64,000 nucleotides of DNA from IDS-8 sp036381215 (lineage in GTDB: Bacteria > Pseudomonadota > Gammaproteobacteria > Steroidobacterales > Woeseiaceae). The notes below the pieces were generated by a model. That model saw nothing but the letters and a program-made list of their open reading frames with translations, searched no databases and was not told where the DNA came from. The DNA lies in the NCBI GenBank assembly GCA_036381215.1, contig DASVDF010000110.1, positions 48,377 to 112,376 of the forward strand, given 5' to 3'. This document shows positions 33,891 through 41,865 of the stretch, piece by piece. The first letter of the stretch is position 1; each line of letters opens with the position of its first letter. A program made the position numbers and the translations under genes.

Positions 33891-33912
33891 GCGGGCGAGC
33901 GGCGTCGCCCGC
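33891..33912. terminator. Hairpin between convergent ptp and rne genes
   Basis: GCGGGCGA (33891-33898) pairs perfectly with TCGCCCGC (33905-33912) around a 6-nt loop. It lies between the ends of two convergent genes, so it could stop or protect transcripts from both sides, but no T-tract follows on either strand. Confidence 0.4.
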
Positions 33913-33961
33913 CGGCAGGGCCGTACGATCGCCGGATGGCGACCGCACGGCACCGGGCCGC

Positions 33962-36637
33962 TCAACCTTCGTTCAGGTGCTTTTCCGCCTCACGCGGCTC
34001 GGGCGCCGGCTTGTCGGCCGGCGGCGCGGCCGGCTCCCAGGGCAGCAGACGGCTTCCGGACGGCTCCCTGGCCGCCGGCGTCCCGCTCTCCGGCCCGGCG
34101 GGCCGGCTGCGCGGTTCCTCCGGCCGCTCGGGCGCCGGCGAAGGCGCTCGCTCGGGGGCCTCGGACGCCGGGTGCTCGTGAGTCGCGGAAGCCGGGCGCT
34201 CGAAGGCCTCGAGGCGCGCGGGGATCGCTGACGCCGGACGCTCCGGCCGCGGAGCGCCCGGTTCGGCCGCGGCCGGGCCTGCGGTGACGGCAGGCTCCGC
34301 GGCCGGCGCGCCGTCGTTGAGGCGGCCGTCCCGGCTCTCGGCAGGGGCGGAGGACGGACGCGGCGATGCGTCCTCGCGCGTCTCCGGCCGCGCCTCGGCA
34401 ACCTTTGCGGGAGCCGCCTGCAGATCGCGCGGCGGTGCCTCAAAAGCCGGAGTTTCCGCCGGCGCCGGCGCCGCGCCTTCGCCGGCGCGTTTACGCCGCC
34501 GCCCGCCGCGGCTGCGCCGCCGCGACGAGCTCCTGCCGGTTTCGTCGCGGCTGCGGGTGCCCCCCGTGCCGTCCCCCGCGGGTGCCGCGCCGCCGGTTGC
34601 CGGTGCCGGCGCCTGGCGCGCCTCCCGCTCTTCGGCAGCGCGCGGCTCGCGCCGGTCGCCGGCGCGCGCCTCGCGGTTGCCGGGGCTGCGCGTGTCGCGC
34701 GCCCTGTCGGAACGCGCCTCGCGGTTTTCCGGGCCGCGCGCCTCGCGGCGTTCGGAGCCTTTGCTTTCGTCCGCCCCGGGCTTACGGTCGCTGCTTTTCG
34801 AGCGGCTCTTGCGCGGCTCTCCGCCGCGTGAGCTCGCGCTGCGCTTGCGGCTGCTCTGCGAGCCCTCGCTCCGCCGCCGGGTGCGCTGCCCGCCGCGGCT
34901 CTCGGCGCTGCTGCGCCGCGCGGCGCGATGTCGGCGGCTGTCTTCTGCCTCAGGCGTGCCGCGGCCGAACAGCGCGTCGAACAGGCGCACGAACAGGCCG
35001 GGCTCCCGCGGCTCCTCGCGGACGGGAGCCGGCTGCGCGGGCGTGAGGGTGGCGACGGCGGCAGCCTCCGCGACCTTGCGCTCCGGCACGACCTGCTCCG
35101 GGTCGGCTTCCTCGACCTGCTCGGCGAGCCGATAGCTCGTCCCCATGTTTTCCGGCAGCTCCACCTGGTCGTCGCGCACGCGGCGCACGTGATAGTGCGG
35201 CGTCTCGAGCCGGGAATTGGCGATCAGCACCACCTGCATGCCGTTGCGCGACTCGAGGTTCTGCACCCAGCTGCGCTTCTCGTTCAGGAGATAGGTCGCG
35301 ACCTCTACCGGGAGTTGCGCGATGACCTTGGCGGTGCGCTCCTTGCGCGCCTCCTCGCCGATGATGCGCAAAATGGCGAGCGCGAGCGACTCGACGCTCC
35401 TGATGTTGCCGATTCCCGAGCAGCGCGGGCAGGTCAGGTAGCTCGATTCGCCGAGCGAGGGCCGCAGCCGCTGGCGCGACATTTCGAGCAGCCCGAAACG
35501 GCTGATCTTGCCGATCTGCACGCGCGCGCGATCCTGGCGGACGGCCTCGCGCAGGCGGTTCTCGACGGCGCGCTGGTTCTTCTGCGGCCCCATGTCGATG
35601 AAGTCGATGACCACGAGACCGCCGAGGTCCCGCAGCCTGAGCTGGCGCGCGACCTCGTCCGCCGCCTCGAGGTTGGTGTTGAGCGCCGTCGCCTCGATGT
35701 CGCCGCCCTTGGTGGCGCGCGCGGAGTTGATGTCGATCGACACCAGCGCTTCGGTGTGGTCGATGACGAGGCTGCCGCCGGAAGGCAGCGTCACGGAGTG
35801 GGCGAACGCCGATTCGATCTGCGACTCGATCTGGAAGCGCGTGAACAGCGGCACCGCATCCGTGTAAGCTTTCAGCTTGCGCAGGCTCTGCGGCATCACC
35901 TGCTCGATGAATTCACGCGCCTCGTTGTAGGTCTTCTCGTCGTCGATCAGGATCTCGCCGATCTCGTCGGACATGTAGTCCCGGAGCGCGCGGATGACGG
36001 CGTTGCTCTCCCGGTAGATGAGGAACGGCGAGGGCCGCTCGACCACGACCTTCTTGATCGCCTCCCATACCGAAAGCAGGTTGTCGAGGTCCCACTTGAG
36101 CTCTTCCGGGCTGCGGTCGATGCCGGCCGTGCGCACGATCACGCTCATGCCGTCGGGGACCTCGATCTCCTGCAGCGACTGGCGCGCGAGATCCCGGTCG
36201 TCGCCGACGATGCGGCGGGAAACGCCGCCCGAGCGCGGCTTGTTCGGCTTCAGGACGATGAAGCGGCCGGCGAGGCTGACGAAGGTGGTCAGCGCGGCGC
36301 CCTTGTTGCCGCGCTCCTCCTTGTCGATCTGCACGACGATGTCCTGGCCTTCCTTCAGGACCTCGCGAATGTTCGCGCGCCCGCCGGGGGGCACGTCCGC
36401 GATGAAGTACTCGCTCGAGATCTCCTTGAGCGGCAGGAAACCGTGGCGCTCCGCGCCGTAATTGACGAACGCCGCCTCGAGGCTGGGCTCGAGGCGGGTG
36501 ATCTTCCCCTTGTAGATGTTGGCTTTCTTACGCTCGCCGGACGGCAGTTCGATGTTGAGGTCGTACAGCCGCTGGCCGTCGACCATTGCCATGCGCAACT
36601 CTTCTTCCTGAGTTGCATTGATCAGCATTCTTTTCAT
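33962..36637 (-). CDS. rne: Rne, ribonuclease E
   Basis: Essential endoribonuclease of mRNA decay and rRNA/tRNA processing, and scaffold of the degradosome. The 891-aa protein starts MKRMLINATQEEELRMAMVD. The catalytic half (about 1-510) holds the S1 domain (ANIYKGKITRLEPSLEAAFV), a DNase-I-like domain with VSIDINSARATKGGDIE (catalytic Asp) and VVIDFIDMGPQKN, and the zinc-link LTCPRCSGIG near residue 400. The rest is a disordered, Arg/Glu/Pro/Ala-rich scaffold with many SR- and RE-type repeats, without an obvious conserved end motif. A long structured leader precedes it. Confidence 0.96.
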   Translation of the reverse strand: MKRMLINATQEEELRMAMVDGQRLYDLNIELPSGERKKANIYKGKITRLEPSLEAAFVNYGAERHGFLPLKEISSEYFIADVPPGGRANIREVLKEGQDIVVQIDKEERGNKGAALTTFVSLAGRFIVLKPNKPRSGGVSRRIVGDDRDLARQSLQEIEVPDGMSVIVRTAGIDRSPEELKWDLDNLLSVWEAIKKVVVERPSPFLIYRESNAVIRALRDYMSDEIGEILIDDEKTYNEAREFIEQVMPQSLRKLKAYTDAVPLFTRFQIESQIESAFAHSVTLPSGGSLVIDHTEALVSIDINSARATKGGDIEATALNTNLEAADEVARQLRLRDLGGLVVIDFIDMGPQKNQRAVENRLREAVRQDRARVQIGKISRFGLLEMSRQRLRPSLGESSYLTCPRCSGIGNIRSVESLALAILRIIGEEARKERTAKVIAQLPVEVATYLLNEKRSWVQNLESRNGMQVVLIANSRLETPHYHVRRVRDDQVELPENMGTSYRLAEQVEEADPEQVVPERKVAEAAAVATLTPAQPAPVREEPREPGLFVRLFDALFGRGTPEAEDSRRHRAARRSSAESRGGQRTRRRSEGSQSSRKRSASSRGGEPRKSRSKSSDRKPGADESKGSERREARGPENREARSDRARDTRSPGNREARAGDRREPRAAEEREARQAPAPATGGAAPAGDGTGGTRSRDETGRSSSRRRSRGGRRRKRAGEGAAPAPAETPAFEAPPRDLQAAPAKVAEARPETREDASPRPSSAPAESRDGRLNDGAPAAEPAVTAGPAAAEPGAPRPERPASAIPARLEAFERPASATHEHPASEAPERAPSPAPERPEEPRSRPAGPESGTPAAREPSGSRLLPWEPAAPPADKPAPEPREAEKHLNEG

Positions 36638-37026
36638 GTTGCCCTGCTAGGTGGTTCTGGTGGGGCAACGAGCGGGAGTCACGATGGCACGCGAACGGCG
36701 CGCCGCAGGGATCAGCGGTGACGGGAGAGAGGGCCAGCAACAAGGCCCGGAAGAGATTTTGCAGCGTCAATGGGGCGGGAGATACGATCATCCAGCCCGG
36801 CAAAAAACCAGTCATGATTTCCCTGCGGCCTGAGCCGCTCCTGGCGCCAGCTCGGGTTTCCTGCTCGTGCCAAAAGGAGCCCGGCCTCACGTCGAGACCG
36901 GAGGTGAATAGCTTGCCAGCGACCGGTCCCGGTCGATTCCCTGTCGAACGCCTGGTCAGAGAGGGGCCGCCGTCACGAGTCGCTCGTGAGACGGCATGGG
37001 TCGCTGCCTCACGGGAGGTTAATATA
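36638..37026 (-). promoter_or_regulatory. Long structured rne leader and promoter region
   Basis: The gap between rne and rluC is 434 nt. On the minus strand a TATATT (37021-37026) suggests transcription from about 37014, giving a leader near 377 nt, close in length to the 361-nt E. coli rne leader. Near its 5' end a bulged hairpin pairs GCCGTC/ACGAG with CTCGT/GACGGC (36969-36995). At its 3' end GTTGCCC (36663-36669 in mRNA sense) pairs with GGGCAAC (36638-36644), which touches the AUG and contains the ribosome binding site. No -35 box is clear. The rluC promoter must also lie here. Confidence 0.55.
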
Positions 37027-37071
37027 CCACAGCGGCGGAAACGGGCGAGCCGCCGGGGAACAGGCGGGTTC

Positions 37072-38034
37072 ATGCGGCCAACGGACGGGAAAACACACGC
37101 CGGCAACGCGGCCGCCGTCCGCAAGGTGGCCATCGACGCGGCCACTGCCGGGCAGCGCATCGACAACTTCCTGCGGCGGGAGCTGCCGGGCGTGCCGAAA
37201 AGCCGCGTCTACCGGCTCCTGCGGCGCGGCGAGGTGCGGATCAACGGCGGGCGCGTGCGGGCCGACTACCGGCTCCAGGAAGGCGACACCGTGCGTATTC
37301 CCCCCGCGCGGGTGCGCCCGCCGGGCAGCGCCGCGCCCGAAGGGCAGGTCTCGAAGCTCGCCGGGCGGGTGCTGTTCGAGGACCGCGACGTGCTCGTGAT
37401 CGACAAGCCGGCGGGCACCGCCGTGCATGGCGGCAGCGGCATCTCGCATGGCGTGATCGAGCTCTTGCGGCAGGCTCGCCCGGAGCTCCGCGAGCTCTCG
37501 CTCGTGCACCGCCTCGACCGCGAGACCTCGGGCTGCCTCGTGCTGGCGAAGAAGCGCAGCGTGCTGCGGCGGTTGCACGCGATCTTCCGCGCGGGGAAGG
37601 TCGAGAAGAACTACCTCGCGCTGGTCGCGGGCGACTGGCAGCACGGGGAGCGTATCGTGGACGCGCCGCTCCTCGTGCGGCACCGCGAAGGCGGAGAGCG
37701 ACACGTGATCGTCAGCGAGGACGGCAAGCCGGCGGCCACGCGGTTTCGCCTGTCGCGCGGCTATGGCGCGTGGAGCCTGCTGCAATGCGAGCCCGCCACC
37801 GGCCGCACGCACCAGATCCGCGTGCACGCGGCGCATGCCGGCCACCCGCCGGTCGTCGACGAGCGCTACGGCGCCGCGGCGGCGAACGACGCCGCCCGCG
37901 CCCTCGGGCTGAGCCGCCTGTTCCTCCATGCGCAATCGATCGCCTTCCCCGACGAGAGCGGCAATGAGCTGCACTTCACGGCGCCCCTGGCCGAGGATCT
38001 CGAGCGCTTTCTTGCGGTGATTGCCAGGCAGTAG
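37072..38034 (+). CDS. rluC: RluC, 23S rRNA pseudouridine synthase
   Basis: Forms pseudouridine at 955, 2504 and 2580 of 23S rRNA. The 320-aa product has an N-terminal S4 RNA-binding domain (QRIDNFLRRELPGVPKSRVY and RLLRRGEVRINGGRV, about residues 25-75), then the catalytic domain with the signature SLVHRLDRETSGCLVLAKKR (catalytic Asp in HRLDRETSG, about residue 145) and GRTHQIRVHAAHAGHPPVVD. ATG 37072 gives the normal length. Divergent from rne, the common gammaproteobacterial arrangement. Confidence 0.94.
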   Translation: MRPTDGKTHAGNAAAVRKVAIDAATAGQRIDNFLRRELPGVPKSRVYRLLRRGEVRINGGRVRADYRLQEGDTVRIPPARVRPPGSAAPEGQVSKLAGRVLFEDRDVLVIDKPAGTAVHGGSGISHGVIELLRQARPELRELSLVHRLDRETSGCLVLAKKRSVLRRLHAIFRAGKVEKNYLALVAGDWQHGERIVDAPLLVRHREGGERHVIVSEDGKPAATRFRLSRGYGAWSLLQCEPATGRTHQIRVHAAHAGHPPVVDERYGAAAANDAARALGLSRLFLHAQSIAFPDESGNELHFTAPLAEDLERFLAVIARQ

Positions 38035-38075
38035 CGCGGCGGGCGGGGGCAGCGCGTTCCGCGACCCGAGGCGGT

Positions 38076-38696
38076 CTAGCTTGGTGGCCGGCACAGGAAG
38101 CCGGTCCCGCTGCCGACGCCGACGATCTCGACCAGTTTCGCTGCGAGCCAGATCATCGGCAGCCCGACGAGCGACGTCGGGTCCTCCGTGTGCACGGCTT
38201 CGAAGAGCACGACGCCCGCACCTTCCACACGAAAGCTGCCGGCGCAGTCGTACGGCTCGTCGTGGCGCAGGTACGCCTCTGCCAGCGAGCGGTCGAAGCG
38301 GCGAAACCGCACGGACGTCAGGTCGGTGTGCCGGTGCGGTTGGCCCGCCGGGTCCAGCAAAGACACCGCGGTGAGGAAGCGCAGCGTGCGGCCGGAGGCG
38401 GCCATGAGCTGCTCGAGCGCGGGCTCGAAGCCGCCCGGCTTGCCGAGGATGCGCGTCCCGAGCACCGCGACCTGGTCGGCGCCGATGACCAGCGCAGCGG
38501 GATGCCGGCGGGCCACCGCGCAGGCCTTGGCAAGGGCGAGGCGCGAGGCGAGCGCCTCCGGCGCCTCGCCCGGCCGTGGTGCCTCGTCGACCGCCGGCGA
38601 GTCGCAGCGGAAGTCGGCGAGCACCCGCTCCAGCAGGCCGCGACGGTAAGGCGACGAGGACGCCAGCACGACGGCCGGCAGCGGACTTTTCTGCAT
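38076..38696 (-). CDS. Maf-family nucleotide pyrophosphatase (YceF-like)
   Basis: Nucleoside triphosphate pyrophosphatase of the Maf family (206 aa), probably a house-cleaning enzyme for modified nucleotides; the YceF branch prefers m7GTP. The N-terminal motif VVLASSSPYRRGLLERVLAD binds the phosphate, and VIGADQVAVLGTRILGKPGG and AYLRHDEPYDCAGSFRVEG are the conserved active-site blocks. DQVA rather than DTVV fits the YceF subgroup. It lies, inverted, between rluC and yceD. Confidence 0.92.
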   Translation of the reverse strand: MQKSPLPAVVLASSSPYRRGLLERVLADFRCDSPAVDEAPRPGEAPEALASRLALAKACAVARRHPAALVIGADQVAVLGTRILGKPGGFEPALEQLMAASGRTLRFLTAVSLLDPAGQPHRHTDLTSVRFRRFDRSLAEAYLRHDEPYDCAGSFRVEGAGVVLFEAVHTEDPTSLVGLPMIWLAAKLVEIVGVGSGTGFLCRPPS

Positions 38697-38733
38697 CGGC
38701 GGAATTTCCTGATAAAAGAACAGTCTAACCGAA

Positions 38734-38770
38734 GCTGCCGCGCGTCCTGCTGCGGCAGCGTTTTAGTTTT
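38734..38770 (+). terminator. Intrinsic terminator upstream of the yceD promoter
   Basis: GCTGCCGC (38734-38741) and GCGGCAGC (38752-38759) form a perfect 8-bp stem followed by GTTTTAGTTTT. It reads as a plus-strand terminator just before the yceD promoter, where it would block read-through from rluC or transcripts antisense to maf. Confidence 0.55.
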
Positions 38771-38797
38771 GACACGCGCAGGTCGGGTCCTTATCAT
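38769..38797 (+). promoter_or_regulatory. Sigma-70 promoter of the yceD-rpmF-plsX-fabH operon
   Basis: TTGACA (38769-38774), 17-nt spacer, TATCAT (38792-38797). This is a full-consensus -35 and a 5-of-6 -10 box. Transcription would begin near 38804, four bases before the ATG at 38808, implying an almost leaderless yceD mRNA. Confidence 0.65.
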
Positions 38798-38807
38798 GCG
38801 CGCCGCC

Positions 38808-39401
38808 ATGGTCAATCCCCTGCTGGAGCGCGCGCCGCCCAAGGTGTTCGCGGAACGGGGGCAGGTCATCGAAAACCACGAGAAGCTCGACCTGTTTCCG
38901 CGACTGACGGAGGCGGTCGAGGCCGATCTCGCACGCCTGTCCGATGCGCGCGCGGCGGATGCGTGGCGGCAACGGCCGGTAGCGTTTAGACTCGCGTTCG
39001 GCTTTGCGGATACCGAGCATGGCCTGCCGGCACTGGAAGGCCGTGCCGAGGTCGAGATTCCGGCGGTGTGCCAGCGCTGTCTCGAGGTCTTCGAGCTGTC
39101 GCTCGGCAGGGATTTCCGCCTGCTGTTCAGCGGTCCCGGAGGCCGCGCGGACGCCTCGCTGGACTACGAGGTGTGGGAGCTGGAGGAAGGGCTCGTTCGC
39201 CCGCTCGACGTGCTGGACGAGGCGCTCGTCATGGCGCTGCCGTTCGCGGCGCGGCACGCGAGCGACACGGAATGCGGCCCGCTGGCGAGCGAGGCGCCGG
39301 CAGCGAGCGACGGCGGCGAGACCGTGCGGCCGTTCGCCGATTTGCGAGCACAGATGCGCGACGGAAAGCGGCGCGGGGGCCGTCGCGGAAAGACAAGGTG
39401 A
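38808..39401 (+). CDS. yceD: YceD/DUF177 family protein
   Basis: 197-aa DUF177 protein encoded, as in most bacteria, just before rpmF. It has the CxxC pair in IPAVCQRCLEVFELSLGRDF (about residues 84-103) and an acidic middle part (DYEVWELEEGLVRPLDVLDE). E. coli YceD has been linked to 23S rRNA accumulation in plants and bacteria, but the mechanism is unclear. ATG 38808 is preferred because the ATG at 38796 lies inside the predicted -10 box; if the promoter call is wrong, 38796 is possible. Ends in a basic KRRGGRRGKTR tail. Confidence 0.9.
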   Translation: MVNPLLERAPPKVFAERGQVIENHEKLDLFPRLTEAVEADLARLSDARAADAWRQRPVAFRLAFGFADTEHGLPALEGRAEVEIPAVCQRCLEVFELSLGRDFRLLFSGPGGRADASLDYEVWELEEGLVRPLDVLDEALVMALPFAARHASDTECGPLASEAPAASDGGETVRPFADLRAQMRDGKRRGGRRGKTR

Positions 39402-39433
39402 CACCGGCCGTCACTCAAAACGGAGATTCGTGA

Positions 39434-39625
39434 ATGGCTGTACAGAAGAGTCGCAAGTCCCCCGCAAGGCGCGGTATGCGACGTTCGCACGACCGGCTGA
39501 AGTCGCCGGCCCTTTCCGTCGACCCCACCTCGGGAGAGACGCACCTGCGTCATCGCGTGACCCCCGACGGCTTCTACCGCGGGGTCCAGGTCATCGCCCA
39601 GCCCGAACCGGACGACGAAGAATAA
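39434..39625 (+). CDS. rpmF: RpmF, ribosomal protein bL32
   Basis: 63-aa large-subunit protein. The N-terminal MAVQKSRKSPARRGMRRSHD is diagnostic for bL32, followed by the usual ETHLRHRVTPDGFYRGVQVI. The zinc-binding cysteines found in some bacterial L32s are absent, as in E. coli. The C-terminus PEPDDEE is more acidic than usual. It is 32 nt after yceD, with an AACGGAGATTCGTG ribosome binding region. Confidence 0.97.
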   Translation: MAVQKSRKSPARRGMRRSHDRLKSPALSVDPTSGETHLRHRVTPDGFYRGVQVIAQPEPDDEE

Positions 39626-39667
39626 GCGCGGTGCGCCCGGCGGCGCCGGGCGCGAGCCATCTTGGGG

Positions 39668-39833
39668 GCAGGGGTCTGCGCGGTAGAAACGGACGAGGCG
39701 AGGGCGGCCCGGTTCGAGTCCGATTTTTCGATCCGACGAGGAGCATAGTGGTGACTATGTGACGAGGAGGATCGAAAAATCGGGCCGAACCGGGACGGCC
39801 GCAGCCCGTCCGGCTGCTGCCGCGCAGACCCCC
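39668..39833. repeat. Long palindromic element between rpmF and plsX, running into plsX
   Basis: About 166 nt, imperfectly palindromic throughout. GGGGTCTGCGCGG near the left end pairs with CCGCGCAGACCCC (39820-39832), and CGATTTTTCGATCC (39721-39734) pairs perfectly with GGATCGAAAAATCG (39769-39782). The centre is CATAGT-GGTG-ACTATG (39744-39759), flanked by direct repeats GACGAGGAG at 39735-39743 and 39761-39769. The plsX GTG start and its first 25 codons lie within the right half. Confidence 0.82.
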
Positions 39834-40835
39834 GTTTCGGTCATTGCGCTGGATGCGATGAGCGGCGACCTTGGCGCCGAGGTCGTCGTGCGCGCGGCTG
39901 TCGCCTCGCTGGACCGGCACCCCAACCTCGAGCTCGTGCTCGTCGGCGACGCCGCCGAGCTCGGAGGATTCGTGAGCCGTCTCGCCGCCGGGCACCCGCG
40001 GCTCAGGGTGGTCCCCTCGACCGAGATCGTCGGCATGTCGGAGCCGCCGGCGGAGGCGTTGCGGCGCAAGAAGGACTCGTCCATGCGCGTCGCGATCGAC
40101 CTGGTGAAGGAAGGCGCCGCGCAGGCCTGCGTCAGCGCAGGCAATACCGGAGCGCTGATGGCGATCGCCAAATTCGTGCTGAAGACCCTGCCGGGCATCG
40201 ACCGGCCGGCCATCATCGCCGAGCTGCCGTGCATCGGCGGCAGCGTGCACATGCTGGACCTCGGCGCGAACACCTCCGGCGATGCCGAGCTCCTGTTCCA
40301 GTTCGCGGTGATGGGCTCGATCGTGACGGCGGACATCCGGCGCATCGAGCGCCCGCGCGTCGCGCTGCTCAACATCGGTGTCGAGGAGATCAAGGGCAAC
40401 GACACGATCAAGGATGCATCGGCTCTGCTCGCGGCGAGCAGCCTGAACTACGTGGGTTTCATCGAGGGCAACGAGATCTTCTCCGGTAAAGCCGACGTGG
40501 TCGTGACGGATGGCTTTACCGGCAACGTCGCGCTGAAAACCATGGAGGGTACGATCGGCCTGGCCGGCCATTACCTGAAGCGGGCGTTCACGCGCAATGC
40601 CTTTGCGCGGCTGCAGGCGTGGCTGGCATCGCCGGTGCTGAAGAGTCTTGCGGTCGAGATGGATTCGCGCAACTACAACGGTGCCTCTCTCGTCGGACTT
40701 AATGGTATCGTCATTAAAAGCCACGGCAGCGCGGACGCGCACGCGTTCCAGCACGCGATCGAGAACGCGCTCGTCGAAGTGAAAAACCAGGTACCGGTGC
40801 AGATCGGAAACCTGCTGCAACGGGAAGCCGCATGA
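39759..40835 (+). CDS. plsX: PlsX, phosphate acyltransferase
   Basis: Makes acyl-phosphate from acyl-ACP for phospholipid synthesis. The core is typical: VIALDAMSGDLGAEVVV (the first Gly of the usual DAMGGD is Ser), ACVSAGNTGALMAIAKFVLK, ELLFQFAVMGSIVTADIRRI, ALLNIGVEEIKGNDTIKDA and VVVTDGFTGNVALKTMEG. The N-terminus is abnormal. Before the conserved start are about 27 extra residues (MTRRIEKSGRTGTAAARPAA...) encoded by the right half of the long palindrome, and the only start seen is a GTG near the hairpin centre. The next ATG, at 39858, would remove the conserved VIALDAM. Overlaps fabH. Confidence 0.9.
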   Translation: MTRRIEKSGRTGTAAARPAAAAQTPVSVIALDAMSGDLGAEVVVRAAVASLDRHPNLELVLVGDAAELGGFVSRLAAGHPRLRVVPSTEIVGMSEPPAEALRRKKDSSMRVAIDLVKEGAAQACVSAGNTGALMAIAKFVLKTLPGIDRPAIIAELPCIGGSVHMLDLGANTSGDAELLFQFAVMGSIVTADIRRIERPRVALLNIGVEEIKGNDTIKDASALLAASSLNYVGFIEGNEIFSGKADVVVTDGFTGNVALKTMEGTIGLAGHYLKRAFTRNAFARLQAWLASPVLKSLAVEMDSRNYNGASLVGLNGIVIKSHGSADAHAFQHAIENALVEVKNQVPVQIGNLLQREAA

Positions 40836-41800
40836 CCTACTCGAGAATCGCCGGAACCGGCCACTACCTGCCCGAGCGCGTCCTCACGAATTTCGATCTC
40901 GAGAAAATGGTCGAGACGAGCGATGAATGGATTCGCACGCGCACCGGCGTCGAGCGTCGCCACATCGCGGCCGAAGGGGAGACGACGTCCGATCTCTGCG
41001 TCGCGGCCGCGCAGCGTGCGCTGGAGGCCGCCGGCGTCGGCGCGGACGAGGTCGATCTCGTCGCGGTGGGCACCACGACCCCCGACCTCGTGTTCCCGAA
41101 CGTCGGCACGCTGGTGCAGGCGCGGCTCGGCATCCCGGCCTGTCCGGCGTTCAGCGTCGAGGCGGCCTGCACCGGCTTCCTGTACGCGCTCAGCATGGCG
41201 GACAAGTTCGTGCGCGCGGGTGAAGCGAAGTGCGCGCTCGTGCTCGGCGCGGAGGTCCTGAGCCGTCTGATCGACTGGACGGATCGCTCGACGTGCGTGC
41301 TGTTCGGTGACGGGGCAGGGGCGGTCGTGCTCCGTCCCGCCGACGAGCCGGGCATCTATTCTTCCCATCTCGGCGCGGACGGCCGCTACAAGGACCTTCT
41401 CTATTACCCCTACGGGGCGTCGCAGCAGCTCGACAAGGCGGGCCTCGGCGACGCGAGAATCATCATGAGCGGCAACGAAGTGTTCAAGGTCGCGGTCAAG
41501 ACGCTCGGCAGTGTCGCCGAGGAGGCCGTGCGCGCGAACGGCTTCGTGACGGAGGACGTCGACTGGTTCGTGCCGCACCAGGCGAACCTGAGAATCATCC
41601 AGGCGACGGCGAAGCGCCTCGAGCTGCCGATGGAGAAGGTGATCCTCACGGTGCAGGAGCACGGCAACACGTCGGCCGCGTCCGTACCCATGGCGCTCGA
41701 CGTCGGCGTGCGCGACGGGCGCATTCGACGCGGCCAGCTCGTGCTCATGGAGGCCTTCGGCGGCGGCTTCACCTGGGGCTCCTGCCTGATGCGCTACTGA
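40832..41800 (+). CDS. fabH: FabH, 3-oxoacyl-ACP synthase III
   Basis: Starts fatty acid synthesis by condensing acetyl-CoA with malonyl-ACP. The catalytic triad is visible: Cys113 in SVEAACTGFLYAL, His in WFVPHQANLRII and Asn in EHGNTSAASVPMAL. The C-terminal LMEAFGGGFTWGSCLMRY is typical. 322 aa. The ATG overlaps the plsX TGA. fabD, fabG and acpP, which often follow, are absent here; the next gene is a convergent DUF1232 gene. Confidence 0.96.
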   Translation: MTYSRIAGTGHYLPERVLTNFDLEKMVETSDEWIRTRTGVERRHIAAEGETTSDLCVAAAQRALEAAGVGADEVDLVAVGTTTPDLVFPNVGTLVQARLGIPACPAFSVEAACTGFLYALSMADKFVRAGEAKCALVLGAEVLSRLIDWTDRSTCVLFGDGAGAVVLRPADEPGIYSSHLGADGRYKDLLYYPYGASQQLDKAGLGDARIIMSGNEVFKVAVKTLGSVAEEAVRANGFVTEDVDWFVPHQANLRIIQATAKRLELPMEKVILTVQEHGNTSAASVPMALDVGVRDGRIRRGQLVLMEAFGGGFTWGSCLMRY

Positions 41801-41865
41801 CCGCACGGGCCGCTTTGCCCGATGCGCCATGATTCGTAGGCGCGATGCGGGCTCCTGGGGGCGCG

